Part shown: in pieces, positions 7,519-7,870 of the stretch
Layout of the letters: every line of letters begins with the position of its first letter
How positions within the stretch are numbered: position 1 is the first letter of the stretch
Origin: Clostridia bacterium
Lineage (GTDB): Bacteria; Bacillota_A; Clostridia; Oscillospirales; CAG-272
DNA: 7,870 nucleotides
Reading direction: 5' to 3'
NCBI GenBank assembly: GCA_017462145.1
Contig: JAFTRT010000013.1
Location: forward strand, 1 to 7,870
The notes under the pieces: model-generated
Seen by the model: only the letters and a program-made list of their open reading frames with translations
Database searches by the model: none
Told to the model about the DNA's origin: nothing
Position numbers and translations under genes: made by a program

Positions 7519-7526
7519 TCCTCCCT
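7519..7526 (-). promoter_or_regulatory. Ribosome binding site deciding the glycyl radical enzyme start
   Basis: Read on the minus strand, AGGGAGGA ends four bases before the ATG at 7514. This strong site fixes the start at the MTERVQRR sequence and argues against the 51-residue upstream extension, which is not like the family. Confidence 0.75.
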
Positions 7527-7560
7527 CTGCCGTCCCGGACGGCTCGTTTGTTTCGCCTTG

Positions 7561-7870
7561 TTACATGCGTTTGATTGCAACCCCGAAGGATGCAAAGATC
7601 TCCTCGCTCCGACAGGGCGGCAGCTCCGCCCCGGGCTCAAAGGAATACGGCTTGAGCAGGGCGGCATATTTGCTTCCCGCCAGCTTATTATAGGGCAAAA
7701 CCTCTGCCCGTGTCACACCGCACTCTCGCAAAAAGGAAGCGATAGCCGTGAGATTTTCTTCCGTCTCCACCACACCGGGGATCAAAGGAATCCGAGTGAT
7801 AAAGTTCTTCCCGCTGTTGACCAAGGTACGGTAATTATGCAGAATCTGTCCGTTATCGACACCGCACACC
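7561..7870 (-). CDS. Glycyl radical enzyme activating enzyme (radical SAM), 3' part
   Basis: Only the last 102 residues lie in the window; the gene runs off the right edge, so the CxxxCxxC cluster motif is not visible. The visible part matches the C-terminal barrel region of pyruvate formate-lyase activase-like proteins: GVDNGQILHNYRTL, then RIPLIPGVVETEENL, then VLPYNKLAGSKY. Such activases use S-adenosylmethionine and an iron-sulfur cluster to take a hydrogen from the partner's glycine. The gene is directly upstream of the glycyl radical enzyme, with 46 bases between stop (7561-7563) and start (7514), so it should be the dedicated activase of that enzyme. The order activase then enzyme is one of the two common arrangements. 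The reading could begin at a GTG at 7869, but the family requires a much longer protein. Confidence 0.88.
   Translation of the reverse strand, partial: VCGVDNGQILHNYRTLVNSGKNFITRIPLIPGVVETEENLTAIASFLRECGVTRAEVLPYNKLAGSKYAALLKPYSFEPGAELPPCRSEEIFASFGVAIKRM

Noticed and set aside
7515..7667. 51-residue N-terminal extension of the glycyl radical enzyme
   Set aside because: It overlaps the end of the activase gene in another frame, has composition unlike the family, and a strong ribosome binding site sits right before the ATG at 7514.

Overview
The window looks like part of a chromosome from an anaerobic, gut-type member of the Firmicutes (Clostridia). Three things suggest this: strong AAAGGAG ribosome binding sites, compact intrinsic terminators and a sigma-A type promoter; an oxygen-sensitive glycyl radical enzyme with its radical-SAM activase; and sugar-processing genes typical of Clostridia. 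Base composition looks balanced, near half G+C by eye. No RNA genes, insertion sequences, CRISPR arrays or phage genes are visible.

Region 1 (1-40) is a terminator, probably of a gene to the left. Region 2 (159-2966, plus strand) is a two-gene operon: a cytoplasmic glycoside hydrolase family 2 enzyme and a Gfo/Idh/MocA-type NAD(P)-dependent sugar oxidoreductase. Both are broken by apparent single-base deletions, two in the first gene and three in the second. All five shift the frame in the same direction, while active-site residues and the rest of the sequence are well kept. The operon ends at an intrinsic terminator (3011-3040), followed by a second large hairpin that shares bases with it.

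Region 3 (3113-5490, plus strand) is a second operon with its own promoter (TTGCTT, 17 bases, TATAAT). It encodes an sn-glycerol-1-phosphate dehydrogenase of the AraM/EgsA family and a TIM-barrel sugar phosphate isomerase/epimerase, both intact. A terminator that can work in both directions closes it and also serves the converging operon on the other strand.

Region 4 (5508-7870, minus strand) holds the 3' end of a glycyl radical enzyme activase gene, followed by a complete 668-residue glycyl radical enzyme. It has the Cys-x-Glu of the dehydratase/lyase (eliminase) group and a C-terminal glycyl loop. It is about 100 residues shorter than the well-known members and has unusual residues in both catalytic loops, so its substrate cannot be named.

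A working idea, inferred only from gene neighbourhood: the glycosidase releases a sugar in the cytoplasm, the oxidoreductase and epimerase remodel it, and the glycyl radical enzyme cleaves or dehydrates a polyol or sugar derivative. The glycerol-1-phosphate dehydrogenase would handle a triose phosphate or related polyol phosphate. The three operons may not be co-regulated.
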